50,200 nt of DNA from an uncultured Clostridia bacterium (GCA_947596085.1 CANQEW010000015.1:1-50200), one strand, 5' to 3'. Positions 23,612 to 32,819 are shown, counted from the stretch's first letter. Made by a program: numbers and translations. Notes: generated from the letters alone by a model not told the origin.

Positions 23612-25195
23612 ATGAGCAATTTAGGCCCCTTATTGGAATTGAAAAATATCCGAAAGGACTTCTTCGGAAACCAGGTGTTGCAGGACATCAACCTGACGCT
23701 GAACGAAGGTGAAGTGCTGGGCCTGGTGGGAGAAAATGGCGCGGGAAAATCCACGCTGATGAAGATCCTGTTCGGCATGAATGAGATCCATGACACCGGC
23801 GGCTACGGCGGCGACGTGCTGCTCAACGGCAGCAAGGTGAACTTCAGCTCGCCCTTCGACGCGCTGGCGGCGGGCATCGGCATGGTGCACCAGGAATTTT
23901 CGCTGATCCCCGGCTTCACGGCCACGGAAAATATACTGCTCAACCGTGAGCCGATGCGCAAGAGCTTCCTCTCCGAGATCTTTGGCTCGCGGCTGAACAC
24001 GCTCGACCGCAAGGATATGAAGAGGCGCGCGGATGACGCCATCGAGAAGATGGGCGTGCACATTGAGGGCGAAATGACCATCAATGAGATGCCCGTGGGC
24101 CACAAGCAGTTCACCGAAATCGCCCGCGAGCTGAGCAAGGAGCAGCTCAAGCTGCTGATCCTGGACGAGCCCACGGCGGTGCTCGCGGAGCAGGAGGCGG
24201 AGGCGCTGCTGGACTCCATCCGCGGCATGTCCGCGCGCGGCATCGCGGTCATCTTCATCACACACCGCTTGCAGGAGATTCTGGACGTCTGCGACAAGGT
24301 GGTCGTCATGCGCGACGGCGTGCTCGTCAAGGACGTGCCCGCCTCCGAGACGAGTGTCTCCGAAATCACCGGCTGGATGGTCGGCCGCAGTGTCGGCAGC
24401 TCCGCAACTCTTCATCGCGAGCCGCCCGAGACGCGAACGATCCTCTCCATGCGCAGGCTGTGGGTGGATATGCCCGGCGAACTCGTGCGCGACGTGAACC
24501 TCGACGTGCGCGAGGGCGAGATCCTGGGCATCGGCGGCTTGGCCGGTCAGGGCAAGCTGGGCATTCCCAACGGCGTGATGGGCCTGTACCCCGCCGGCGG
24601 AAGCGTGGAATTCGATGGAAAGAGCATTCCACTGAACCAGCCCCGCGCCTGCCTGGACGCGCAGCTGGCCTTCGTTTCGGAGGACCGGCGCGGCGTGGGC
24701 CTGCTGCTGGGCGAGTCGATGGAGTGGAACATCGCCTTCCCCGCCATGCAGATTCGCGGGAGCTTCCTGAAGTCGTGGCTCGGCGGTGCGATCAAGTGGC
24801 GCGACGACAAGGCCATCGAGGAGGTCACGCGCAAATACATCGAAGATTTGCAAATCCGCTGTACGGGTGGCCGCCAGAACGTGAAGGAGCTCTCCGGCGG
24901 CAACCAGCAGAAGGTCTGCCTGGCCAAGGCCTTCGCGCTGGAGCCGAAATTCCTGTTCGTCTCCGAGCCGACGCGCGGCATCGACGTGGGCGCGAAGGCG
25001 CTGGTGCTGCAGGAGCTGACGAAGTTCAATCGCGAGAGCGGCGTTACCATCGTGATGATTTCCTCCGAATTGGAGGAGCTTCGGCAGATCTGCGACCGCA
25101 TCGCCATCGTCTCCGGCGGGCGCATCGCGGGCATACTGCCGGCCACGTCGCCCAGCGAGGAATTCGGCGCGCTGATGGTCAGCTCCGTGGTTTGA
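23612..25195 (+). CDS. ABC transporter ATPase with two nucleotide-binding domains
   Basis: ATPase of 527 residues of the sugar/nucleoside import type (MglA/RbsA/YufO class). Domain 1 has Walker A GENGAGKST (about 34-42), Walker B LLILDEPT, and an altered signature (LSKEQ in place of LSGGQ). Domain 2 has a degenerate Walker A (GIGGLAGQGKLG), a good signature LSGGNQQK, and FVSEPTRGIDVG. This asymmetry is normal for the class: one competent site per domain pair. The start at 23612 (MSNLG) is at the family start; the binding site is only a purine-rich stretch. It energises the two permeases downstream. Confidence 0.92.
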   Translation: MSNLGPLLELKNIRKDFFGNQVLQDINLTLNEGEVLGLVGENGAGKSTLMKILFGMNEIHDTGGYGGDVLLNGSKVNFSSPFDALAAGIGMVHQEFSLIPGFTATENILLNREPMRKSFLSEIFGSRLNTLDRKDMKRRADDAIEKMGVHIEGEMTINEMPVGHKQFTEIARELSKEQLKLLILDEPTAVLAEQEAEALLDSIRGMSARGIAVIFITHRLQEILDVCDKVVVMRDGVLVKDVPASETSVSEITGWMVGRSVGSSATLHREPPETRTILSMRRLWVDMPGELVRDVNLDVREGEILGIGGLAGQGKLGIPNGVMGLYPAGGSVEFDGKSIPLNQPRACLDAQLAFVSEDRRGVGLLLGESMEWNIAFPAMQIRGSFLKSWLGGAIKWRDDKAIEEVTRKYIEDLQIRCTGGRQNVKELSGGNQQKVCLAKAFALEPKFLFVSEPTRGIDVGAKALVLQELTKFNRESGVTIVMISSELEELRQICDRIAIVSGGRIAGILPATSPSEEFGALMVSSVV

Positions 25196-25205
25196 GGAGG
25201 TTTGT

Positions 25206-26282
25206 ATGAGCGAATATGTGAAAGAGAGCGAGCGCAGCGTCGGGACGCGGGTGCGCCAGGCGCTCAAGAGCTTCGGCCTGCCGAGGCTGATCATCGCGCT
25301 GTTTTTGCTGCTGATGTTCGTGTTGACGCCGTTCGCGGGTTCGAACCTCGTGGCGCAGATCACCAACGTGATCAACCGCTTCAGCTGGAACGCGGTGCTG
25401 GTGCTGGCCATGGTGCCGATGGTGCACTCCGGCTGCGGGTTGAACTTCGGCCTGCCGGTGGGCATCATCGCCGGGCTGCTGGGTGCGACCTGCGCCATCG
25501 AGTGGGGCTTCACCGGACCGGTGACCTTCTGGATGGCGATCCTGATCGCCACGCCCTTCGCGCTGCTGTTCGGCGCGGCCTACGGCTGGCTGCTCAACAA
25601 GATCAAGGGCGGCGAGATGATGATCGCCACCTACGTGGGTTTCTCCGTGGTGAGCTTCTTCTGCATGATGTGGCTGGTGCTGCCCTTCAAGAAGGGCGAC
25701 ATCGCCTGGGGCTTTGAGGGCACCGGCCTGCGCACCACCTTCCCGCTGGATAAGTATTATGAAGGAGTGCTTTCCAACTTCCTGCGCATCCAGATCGGCC
25801 GGTTGGTGATCCCCACCGGGGCGCTGCTGTTCTTCGCGCTGCTGGCGCTGTTGATCTGGGCGTTTTTGCACACCAAGACCGGCACGGCGATGACGGCGGT
25901 GGGTTCCAATCCCAACTTTGCCCGGGCGTCGGGCATCAACGTGGATCGCATTCGCCTGCTCTCCGTGGTGATGAGCACGTGGCTGGCGGCGGTGGGCATC
26001 CTCGTCTACGAACAGGGCTTCGGCTTCGTGCAGCTCTACAACGCGCCGTTCAACATGGCGCTGCCGGCGGTGTCGGCGATATTGATCGGTGGCGCTTCGG
26101 CCAACAAGGCGTCCATCACCAACGTGATCATCGGCACGATCCTCTTCCAGGGCATCGTGACCATGACGCCCACCGTGATGAACGGCCTGATCAACCTGGA
26201 CATCAGCGAGGTCCTGCGCATGGTCGTCTCCAACGGCATGATCCTCTACGCGCTGACCCGCAAGACGGAGGTGTCACGATGA
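25206..26282 (+). CDS. ABC transporter permease (BPD_transp_2), subunit 1
   Basis: Permease of 358 residues with about eight to ten membrane segments, of the branched-chain amino acid/sugar/nucleoside permease superfamily. Family features include the GTAMTAVGSNPNFARASGIN cytoplasmic loop, where the ATPase docks. GAGGAGG lies before the ATG, 10 bases after the ATPase stop. It forms a heterodimer with the next gene product, whose start overlaps its stop. Substrate unknown; the pairing with a DUF3798 protein sets this apart from classical BmpA systems. Confidence 0.92.
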   Translation: MSEYVKESERSVGTRVRQALKSFGLPRLIIALFLLLMFVLTPFAGSNLVAQITNVINRFSWNAVLVLAMVPMVHSGCGLNFGLPVGIIAGLLGATCAIEWGFTGPVTFWMAILIATPFALLFGAAYGWLLNKIKGGEMMIATYVGFSVVSFFCMMWLVLPFKKGDIAWGFEGTGLRTTFPLDKYYEGVLSNFLRIQIGRLVIPTGALLFFALLALLIWAFLHTKTGTAMTAVGSNPNFARASGINVDRIRLLSVVMSTWLAAVGILVYEQGFGFVQLYNAPFNMALPAVSAILIGGASANKASITNVIIGTILFQGIVTMTPTVMNGLINLDISEVLRMVVSNGMILYALTRKTEVSR

Positions 26283-27400
26283 ATACGAAGAAATCCTCCG
26301 CATCGAAGCGCGCGCTCAACTTCCTGAGCAACAGCGCCGTGCCGCTGATGTTCATCATCATCATCGCCATCTGCATCCCGATCTCGGGCTTCTCCCCCAC
26401 CTTCCTGCTCAACGAGGTCATGACCCGCCTGAGCCGCAACGCCTTCCTGATTTTGAGCCTGCTCATTCCGATCATGGCGGGCATGGGCCTGAACTTCGGC
26501 ATGACGCTGGGCGCGATGGCGGCGGAGATCGCGCTGATCTTCGTCACGGACTGGCAGATCTGGGGCATTCCCGGCATCGTGCTGGCGATGATCCTGTCCA
26601 TCCCCCTCTCGGTGGTTCTGGGCATCCTCTGCGGCAAGATTCTGAACGCGGCGCAGGGTCGCGAGATGATCACCAGCTACATCATCTCCTTCTTCATGAA
26701 CGGCGTCTATCAGCTGATCGTGCTGTACATGATGGGCTCGCTGATCCCGATTTTGCACGGCAGCATCGAGCTGCCCCGCGGTTACGGCGTGCGCAGCTCG
26801 GTGGACCTGACGAACATCCGCAAGACGCTGGACAATCTGCTGGCGATCAACGTGGCCGGCGTGCGCATCCCGGTGGCGACGCTCCTGATCATCGCGCTGA
26901 TGTGCCTGATCATCGTCTGGTTCCGCCGCACCAAGCTGGGCCAGGATATGCGCGCCGTCGGACAGGACATGGAGGTCGCGCGCGACGCGGGCATCAACGT
27001 GGAGCGCACGCGGTTGATCTCCATCGTGATCTCCACCGTGCTGGCCGGCATCGGCATGGTCATCTACCTGCAGAACATGGGCGATATGGCCACCTACTCC
27101 TCCCACAGCCAGATCGGCATGTTCTGCATCGCCGCGCTGCTGGTGGGCGGCGCCAGCGTGGACCGCGCGTCCATCGGCAACGTGTTCCTGGGCGTGATTC
27201 TGTTCCACACACTGTTCATACTCGCCCCCTCCGCGGGCGCGAAGATCACCGGCAACGAGGTCGTGGGCGAATACTTCCGCGTGTTCGTATCCTATGGCGT
27301 CATCACGGTGGCCCTGGTCATGTATGAAACCCGGAAGCGCCGCGCCAAGGCGCGCGCGGCCCAGCAGCTCAAACTGGAACAGCAGGAGGGAGAGCAATGA
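26279..27400 (+). CDS. ABC transporter permease (BPD_transp_2), subunit 2
   Basis: Permease of 373 residues. After a short basic N-terminus, membrane segments alternate with the conserved loop GQDMRAVGQDMEVARDAGIN, matching the same loop of subunit 1. It starts in an ATGA overlap with subunit 1 and has GGAGG seven bases upstream; the longer open frame is not used. The C-terminus is a basic then Gln/Glu-rich tail. Its stop overlaps the next small gene by four bases, so all five genes are translationally linked in order. Confidence 0.92.
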   Translation: MNTKKSSASKRALNFLSNSAVPLMFIIIIAICIPISGFSPTFLLNEVMTRLSRNAFLILSLLIPIMAGMGLNFGMTLGAMAAEIALIFVTDWQIWGIPGIVLAMILSIPLSVVLGILCGKILNAAQGREMITSYIISFFMNGVYQLIVLYMMGSLIPILHGSIELPRGYGVRSSVDLTNIRKTLDNLLAINVAGVRIPVATLLIIALMCLIIVWFRRTKLGQDMRAVGQDMEVARDAGINVERTRLISIVISTVLAGIGMVIYLQNMGDMATYSSHSQIGMFCIAALLVGGASVDRASIGNVFLGVILFHTLFILAPSAGAKITGNEVVGEYFRVFVSYGVITVALVMYETRKRRAKARAAQQLKLEQQEGEQ

Positions 27401-27861
27401 AGATGCGTAGAATTCTGCTCTGCGCCTGCGCGGTGCTTTTGCTGGTCGCCATCTCCTGCGCGATGCTCGTCATCGGCAGGGGGCACACCTTGTACTTCGA
27501 CAACAAAAAGCTGGAATACGACGGCCAGACTTACGACACCGTGCGCCGCATCAACGTATTTGTGGATGGCGAGCAGGTGGCGAAGCTCTCCGCCAAGGAT
27601 CGCGGCATGGCCACCTTCACCGGACAGACGCTCTCGTTCGACATCGTGGTGATCCGCGAAAAGGACGGCCCCGAGGAGCCCTACTCCTTCACGGTGAAGG
27701 TCCCCTACGGGCAGGACGGCACGATCGTCAACCTGATCGGCATGATCGAGGGTCTGCCGCAGGAGGCCTGGATGAGCGAATTCATTCCCGCTCCCGTCGT
27801 GGAGGAGGAAGAGGAGGAGATCATCATCGACGAATTCGACATGAGCGTCGAGGAGGGCTGA
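27397..27861 (+). CDS. Small N-terminally anchored protein of the importer operon
   Basis: Protein of 154 residues. One membrane segment or uncleaved signal (about 5-26, with CAC and SC cysteines but no clear lipobox) precedes a compact domain that starts GRGHTLYFDN and ends before residue 130. The last 22 residues are almost all acidic. I cannot name a family with confidence. The four-base overlap with the permease gene and the terminator right after it make it part of the transporter. It may be an accessory subunit outside the membrane; that is inference. Confidence 0.75.
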   Translation: MKMRRILLCACAVLLLVAISCAMLVIGRGHTLYFDNKKLEYDGQTYDTVRRINVFVDGEQVAKLSAKDRGMATFTGQTLSFDIVVIREKDGPEEPYSFTVKVPYGQDGTIVNLIGMIEGLPQEAWMSEFIPAPVVEEEEEEIIIDEFDMSVEEG

Positions 27862-27874
27862 GGCGATTCTTCCG

Positions 27875-27909
27875 AACAGCGACAGCGCTTGCGTGCTGTC
27901 GTTGTTTTT
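27875..27909 (+). terminator. Terminator of the importer operon
   Basis: AACAGCGACAGC (27875-27886) pairs with GCTGTCGTTGTT (27895-27906) and a U-run follows. Confidence 0.8.
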
Positions 27910-27936
27910 GCGTGGGATTCTCTTCCGGGCGAATGG

Positions 27937-27965
27937 TTGAAAAAGGCGACGCAATCCTGTATAAT
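27937..27965 (+). promoter_or_regulatory. Promoter of the dipeptidase operon
   Basis: TTGAAA (27937-27942), 17 bases, TATAAT (27960-27965). Confidence 0.75.
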
Positions 27966-27995
27966 GGGAAACGGTTTCAAAGGAGGGGATCGCCC

Positions 27996-28892
27996 ATGTT
28001 CACCGCCGACGCGCACTGCGACGCGCTGTATCGAATCGCCATCGAAGGCTGCCCGCCCTCGGAATGCGCGGTCGCGCCCGAGCGCCTGCGCTCCGGAGGC
28101 ATGGGCGTGCAGACCTTCGCCATGTTTTCCAGCCTGGGCCGCCCCGATCCCCATGCGGACGGCCTCGCCATGCTCGCGGCCTATCGCGCGCTGCCGCTGC
28201 CGAGGCTCGACGGCGCGCTGCCCGATCTGCCGCCGGAGGATCCCTGCGCCATACTCTCCATGGAGGGCGGTGAGATCCTGCGCGGGGAGCTCTCCTCGCT
28301 GGACGAATTTCCGGGTCTGCGGCTGATCGCGCTGACCTGGAACTACGAAAATGAAATCGGCACGCCCGCCGCGAAAAACGCCTGCGACGGCCTGAAGCCC
28401 TTCGGCTTTCAGTTGCTGCGGGAGATGGACCGCCGGGGAATCGCCGCGGATGTGTCCCATCTGAACGAGGCGGGGTTCTGGGATGTGATGGAGCGCGCGT
28501 CCGTCGCGCCTCTGGCCTCACACTCCAATTGCCGCTGGCTCTGCGACGTGCCCCGGAACCTGACGCGCGCCCAGGTGCGCGCGCTGATCGAGCGCCGGGG
28601 CTTCATCGGCGTGAATTTCTACACCGAATTTCTGGCGCAGGGCCGGAAGGCTGTGATCGAGGATGTGGCGAATCACATTGACGCGATCTGCGAGCTGGGC
28701 GGCGAGGAGATCGTGGGCTTCGGTTCCGACTTCGACGGCATCGAAAGCTGGCCCGACGGCCTGGCGAGCCCGGCGGACTTCCCAGCGCTGCTCGATTTGC
28801 TGCGGCGGCGCGGCTATTCGGACGGTCAGCTTCGGAACATCGCGGGGCGGAACTACTGGCGATTCTTGAAGGGCGCGGAGGCACATGCGTAA
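27996..28892 (+). CDS. Membrane dipeptidase family (M19) zinc peptidase
   Basis: Cytoplasmic M19 dipeptidase of 298 residues. It should cleave dipeptides, in some homologues those with a D-residue at the C-terminal side. Metal ligands are in place: H7 and D9 in ADAHCD, E90 in SMEGGE, H155 in DVSHLNE, H176 in ASHSN, and D in GFGSDFDG near 248. There is no signal peptide. The start at 27996 has AAAGGAGG; an upstream in-frame ATG at 27912 lies before the promoter. Its stop overlaps the next gene by eight bases, linking it to the TetM-like GTPase. Confidence 0.92.
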   Translation: MFTADAHCDALYRIAIEGCPPSECAVAPERLRSGGMGVQTFAMFSSLGRPDPHADGLAMLAAYRALPLPRLDGALPDLPPEDPCAILSMEGGEILRGELSSLDEFPGLRLIALTWNYENEIGTPAAKNACDGLKPFGFQLLREMDRRGIAADVSHLNEAGFWDVMERASVAPLASHSNCRWLCDVPRNLTRAQVRALIERRGFIGVNFYTEFLAQGRKAVIEDVANHIDAICELGGEEIVGFGSDFDGIESWPDGLASPADFPALLDLLRRRGYSDGQLRNIAGRNYWRFLKGAEAHA

Positions 28893-30864
28893 AACCATCG
28901 GCATATTGGCCCACGTGGACGCGGGCAAGACCACCTTCTCCGAGCAGGTGCTCTACCGCCTGGGCGCGATTCGAAGCGCGGGCCGGGTGGACCACGGGGA
29001 CAGCTTCCTCGATCTGCACCCGGTGGAGCGGGAGCGCGGCATCACGGTGTTCGCCGATCAGGCCGTCATCGAGCGCGGCGGCGACCGCTGGTACTGGCTG
29101 GATACCCCCGGCCACACGGATTTCGCCGCCGAGATGGAGCGCGTGCTGCCCGCGCTGGACTTCGCCGTGCTGATCGTGAGCTGTCCGGACGGCGTGGAGG
29201 GGCACACGGAAACCATCTGGCGGCTGTTGGAGCGCTACGAGATTCCCACGCTGATCTTCGTCAACAAGATGGATCGCCCCGACGCGGACTTTGACGCCTG
29301 CCTGCGCGAGCTCCGCGCGCTGCTCTCGCCGGATGTTGCGGATCTGCGCGGCTTCGACGGCGCGTCCATGGATCAAACTGCCATTGAAGCCGTGGCCGAG
29401 CGCGACGAGGCGCTGCTCGACCGCCTGATGGACGACGATTACGACTTCGCCGCCTGGCGTGAGGGATTGACCCGGGAGCTGCGGGAGCGGCGCATCTTCC
29501 CCGCATTCGCGGGCGCGGCGCTCACCGGCGCGGGAATCGACGCCCTCCTCGCCGCGCTGGACGCGATCACGAACACGGACTACGATTCGAAGCTCAATCT
29601 CCCCCTCGCCGCGCGCGTGTACAAGCTGCGCCACGACGAGCGAGGCGCGCGCCAGGTGTATTTGAAGCTTCTGCAGGGCCGGCTGCGGGTGAAGGACGAG
29701 ATTCTGACCGCCGGCGGCCCCGTGAAGGTCAACGCGCTCAAGCTGCGCCACGGCGGCCGGGACATCGCCGCCGGCGAGGCGCGCGCGGGCGATCTGGTCG
29801 TCGTTCCGGGACTGGCCGGGGCGCGCGCGGGCGACGGCCTGGGCGCGCTGGCGGGCACGTACACCGGCCCCGCGCTTGCGCCGATGCTGGAGGTCACCGT
29901 GGAGGCGGACGCGGAGGTTCCCCGCGCGAAGCTCCTGGAGGCGCTGCGGGCGCTCGAGGCCGAGGACCCGGCGCTGGGGCTCGACGCGCGGGACGGCGCG
30001 ATCGCCCTGCGGGTGATGGGCGGCATCCAGACGGAGATCCTGGCGCGGCTTCTGCGCGAGCGCTTCAACATCGGCGTGCGCTTCGGCCCGCCGCGCATCC
30101 TGTACATGGAGAGCGTAGCCGCGCCTTCGCTGGGCGTGGGCCACTACGAGCCGCTCAAGCACTACGCCGAGGTCTGGCTGCGGCTCGCTCCCGGGCCGCG
30201 CGGCAGCGGCGTGACCTTCGCCTCCCGCTGCCACGTGGACGATCTGGCGCTCAACTGGCAGCGGCTGATCGAGACGCACGTGTTCGAGCGCGCGCACCCC
30301 GGCGTGCTGACCGGCGCGCCGCTGACCGACGTGCGCGTGGAGCTGATCGCGGGGCGCGCGCACCTCAAGCACACCGAGGGCGGCGACTTTCGGGAGGCGA
30401 CCTACCGCGCCATCCGCTGCGCACTGATGAACGGAAAACCCCAGTTGCTGGAGCCGGTGTGCCGCTTCTCGCTGCGCCTGCCCGCCGAAAATTATGGCAG
30501 GGTGGCGGGCGATTTAAACCGCATGCAGGCGGAGACCGCACCGCCCGAGGCACTGGGCGGCTGGATGCGCGTGGAGGGCGCCTGCCCCTATCGCCGCTTC
30601 TACGCCTATCCCGAGGAATTCCGCGCGCTGACCCACGGGCGCGGCGGCATCCAGCTTCAACTGGATCACTACGCGCCGATGTCCGAGGCGGACGCGGCGG
30701 AGCGCATCGCCGCGGCGGGGTACGACCCGCTGGCGCAGGATTCGCCGGACTCGATCTTCTGCTCCCACGGCGCGGGGCACGTGGTTCCCTGGCGCGAGGC
30801 GCTCGAATGCGCCCACTGCGATGTCAATATTTCCGACGAGGAGGCTGTTTCGGATGAAAAATGA
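28885..30864 (+). CDS. TetM/TetO-like ribosome-binding GTPase
   Basis: Translation-factor GTPase of 659 residues, homologous throughout to ribosomal protection proteins and EF-G. GTP motifs: AHVDAGKTT (9-17), DTPGH (73-77), NKMD (127-130). Domains II to V follow, and the C-terminus ends in a Cys/His-containing segment (FCSHGAGHVVPW, then CAHCD) near the tip that in TetM contacts the ribosome. Chromosomal members like this are often annotated as tetracycline resistance, but the setting (between a dipeptidase and a transporter, no mobile context) suggests a housekeeping role. Resistance cannot be judged from sequence. GGAGG lies four bases before the ATG. Confidence 0.85.
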   Translation: MRKTIGILAHVDAGKTTFSEQVLYRLGAIRSAGRVDHGDSFLDLHPVERERGITVFADQAVIERGGDRWYWLDTPGHTDFAAEMERVLPALDFAVLIVSCPDGVEGHTETIWRLLERYEIPTLIFVNKMDRPDADFDACLRELRALLSPDVADLRGFDGASMDQTAIEAVAERDEALLDRLMDDDYDFAAWREGLTRELRERRIFPAFAGAALTGAGIDALLAALDAITNTDYDSKLNLPLAARVYKLRHDERGARQVYLKLLQGRLRVKDEILTAGGPVKVNALKLRHGGRDIAAGEARAGDLVVVPGLAGARAGDGLGALAGTYTGPALAPMLEVTVEADAEVPRAKLLEALRALEAEDPALGLDARDGAIALRVMGGIQTEILARLLRERFNIGVRFGPPRILYMESVAAPSLGVGHYEPLKHYAEVWLRLAPGPRGSGVTFASRCHVDDLALNWQRLIETHVFERAHPGVLTGAPLTDVRVELIAGRAHLKHTEGGDFREATYRAIRCALMNGKPQLLEPVCRFSLRLPAENYGRVAGDLNRMQAETAPPEALGGWMRVEGACPYRRFYAYPEEFRALTHGRGGIQLQLDHYAPMSEADAAERIAAAGYDPLAQDSPDSIFCSHGAGHVVPWREALECAHCDVNISDEEAVSDEK

Positions 30865-31963
30865 GGGAAACTGGACGACCCGCCGCGTGGCGGGGCTGAT
30901 CGCCTTCGGCGTGCTGCTCTACGCCGCCGCCATGAACCCGGATCCCATCGCGAGGCTGATCGGTTGGTTCTTCGCGCTGATCCGTCCCATCCTCTTTGGA
31001 TTGGTGCTGGCGCTGATCCTGAACGTGCCGATGCACGGCTTTCAGAACCTGCTGGCGAAGCTCGACCGGAACGGCGGGATCAAGCCAGGATTGAAGCAGG
31101 GGCTTTCTCTGCTGCTGGCGGTGATCTGCGTGCCGGTGGTGCTGTTTATTCTGATCCGGTTCATCGTGCCGCAGTTCGTCAGCGCCGTGACCAACGCCAT
31201 CTCCATCGTCCAGCAAAACGAGACCGCCATCGCCGAATTCATCGCGCGCGCCGGATTCAGCGCGGAGGTCATTACCGCCAAACTCCACGAGCTCGGCGCG
31301 TGGATCAACGCCAACCTCGGCCGCATCGCCGGAATTACGGTCAGCACGGCGCTGGACGTGTTCAGCTCCGTGGCGGACGTGGTGCTGGCGCTGATCCTCG
31401 CCATCTACCTGCTGGCAGACAAGGCGGCGCTGCGCCGCCGGGCCGCGCGCACCCTCCGCGCGCTGCTGCCCGAGCGCGTCTCGCGCCCGCTGCTGCGCTT
31501 CGTCTCGATGTTCGTATCCACCTTCCGCACCTTCCTGTCCTGCCAGTGCCTGGAGGCGCTGATCCTGGGCGCGCTGGTGCTGATCTGCGCGCTGATCTTC
31601 CGCGTCCCCTACGCCATGACCATCGCCTGCATGACGGCGGTGCTGGCGCTGATCCCCTACATCGGCGCGATGCTCTCGCTGGCGCTGGGCGTGGTGCTGG
31701 TGGTGACGGTGTCGCCGATGAAGGCGCTGATATTCGCGATCATATCGCTGGTGGCCCAGCAGGTGGAGGGCAATCTGATCTATCCGCGGGTGGTCGGCCA
31801 GTCCGTGGGGCTCCCCGCCTATGTGACGCTCGCGGCGATCATGATCGGCGGCGCGCTCGCGGGCATCGCGGGCATGTTCTTCGTGATCCCGGTGGTCTCC
31901 GTGCTCTACACGCTGCTGCGGGAGTTCGTGCATCGCCGCCTGGACGGCGAAAGCGCTTCGTAA
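30854..31963 (+). CDS. AI-2E family transporter
   Basis: Membrane protein of 369 residues with about seven to eight membrane segments. The C-terminal half has the family pattern: Y-MTIACMTAVLALIPYIGA, then VAQQVEGNLIYPRVVGQSVGL, then a final pair of helices. The family includes TqsA and the YtvI/YueF proteins; substrates vary and autoinducer export is not implied here. The ATG at 30854 overlaps the end of the GTPase gene by 11 bases and has GAGGAGG nine bases upstream, so it is the third gene of the operon. A weak terminator follows. Confidence 0.9.
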   Translation: MKNEGNWTTRRVAGLIAFGVLLYAAAMNPDPIARLIGWFFALIRPILFGLVLALILNVPMHGFQNLLAKLDRNGGIKPGLKQGLSLLLAVICVPVVLFILIRFIVPQFVSAVTNAISIVQQNETAIAEFIARAGFSAEVITAKLHELGAWINANLGRIAGITVSTALDVFSSVADVVLALILAIYLLADKAALRRRAARTLRALLPERVSRPLLRFVSMFVSTFRTFLSCQCLEALILGALVLICALIFRVPYAMTIACMTAVLALIPYIGAMLSLALGVVLVVTVSPMKALIFAIISLVAQQVEGNLIYPRVVGQSVGLPAYVTLAAIMIGGALAGIAGMFFVIPVVSVLYTLLREFVHRRLDGESAS

Positions 31964-31976
31964 AAATCCAGATAAA

Positions 31977-32021
31977 TCTCCTCCGATCCGCGTTTTTCTC
32001 GGCTGGGTACGGAGGATTTTT
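31977..32021 (+). terminator. Terminator after the AI-2E gene
   Basis: TCCTCCG (31979-31985) pairs with CGGAGGA (32010-32016) and five U follow. The loop is long (24 bases), so efficiency is uncertain. Confidence 0.55.
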
Positions 32022-32078
32022 CATCCGCCCCGTAGAATAGTGAATAGATCGGTTTTTGCAACGCGAGGAGATGAAGTC

Positions 32079-32816
32079 GTGAGCAGAGCCCTTCGAACCG
32101 CCGTGGCCGCCGCCGCGACGCCCGGCATGTGCCGGACGCTGCCGGGGCTGCTGGCGGATGCGAATGTGGAATTGATTCAACTGGACACGGACGGCGCGAG
32201 CGCCTGGAAATCGCTGATGACGCTGCGCCCCGACCTGTTGGTGACGGACGCGGAGCTTCCGCGCATGGACGGTGCGGCGCTCGCGCGGCGCGCGCTCGGT
32301 TCGTTGGAACTGCCCGTGCGGCCCGCGACGATATTGATGCGCTGGCCGGAGTTCGCCATCTCCGTGCACGCGGAATTAAAGCGCCTGGGCGCGGTCATTC
32401 TGGACAAGCCCTTCGAGCCCGCCGCCTTCTGCGGCGCGGTGGCGCGGTTGCGGCAGTCGCCGCCCGTGTTTTCATCGAAGGAGCTCGCCCGGACGGAGGC
32501 GCTGTTGGACGCGCTGGGTGTTCCGGACCACCCGGGCCGGGAATGCCTGAAATACGCGGCGCTGATCTGCGCCGCGGACGAGGGCGCGCGGCACGCGCTG
32601 GGCCGGCGGGTCTATCCCGCCGCCGGAGAGCTTGCGCAGCTCAGCCCGGCGCAGGCGGAACGGGCCATTCGCCACGCCATCGCCGGCGCGTGGCGGAGCG
32701 ATCAATTCGAAAACCAATACCGAATCTTTGCGGATACGGTGGACGCCGCCCGGGGTCAGCCCACCTGCGGGGAAATGATTTCGCGGCTGGCGGATATACT
32801 ACGATCGGAGGGATGA
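32079..32816 (+). CDS. Spo0A-like protein with degenerate receiver
   Basis: Protein of 245 residues from a GTG start at 32079, which has GAGGAG eight bases upstream. Residues about 1-125 resemble a receiver: LLVTDAELPRMDG puts an Asp at 57, and LDKPF puts the conserved Lys at 110. The acidic pair that holds the metal at the end of strand 1 is absent (the strand reads ALRTAVAAAATP). Residues about 138-243 match the Spo0A DNA-binding domain: a GVP turn, CLKYAALIC, YP-AAGELAQLSPAQAERAIRHA, AGAW, and RGQPTCGEMIS. It is not in the usual spoIVB-spo0A setting but before deoB, so I read it as a paralogue. Sporulation role unproven. Confidence 0.8.
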   Translation: MSRALRTAVAAAATPGMCRTLPGLLADANVELIQLDTDGASAWKSLMTLRPDLLVTDAELPRMDGAALARRALGSLELPVRPATILMRWPEFAISVHAELKRLGAVILDKPFEPAAFCGAVARLRQSPPVFSSKELARTEALLDALGVPDHPGRECLKYAALICAADEGARHALGRRVYPAAGELAQLSPAQAERAIRHAIAGAWRSDQFENQYRIFADTVDAARGQPTCGEMISRLADILRSEG

Positions 32817-32819
32817 CGC

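Noticed and set aside
28603-30372. Long minus-strand open frame over the TetM-like GTPase
   Set aside because: Shadow of a well-conserved gene, with Arg/Ala/His-rich translation and no binding site.
28885-30864. Calling tetracycline resistance
   Set aside because: Only family homology supports it. The operon context is housekeeping, and function cannot be read from sequence.
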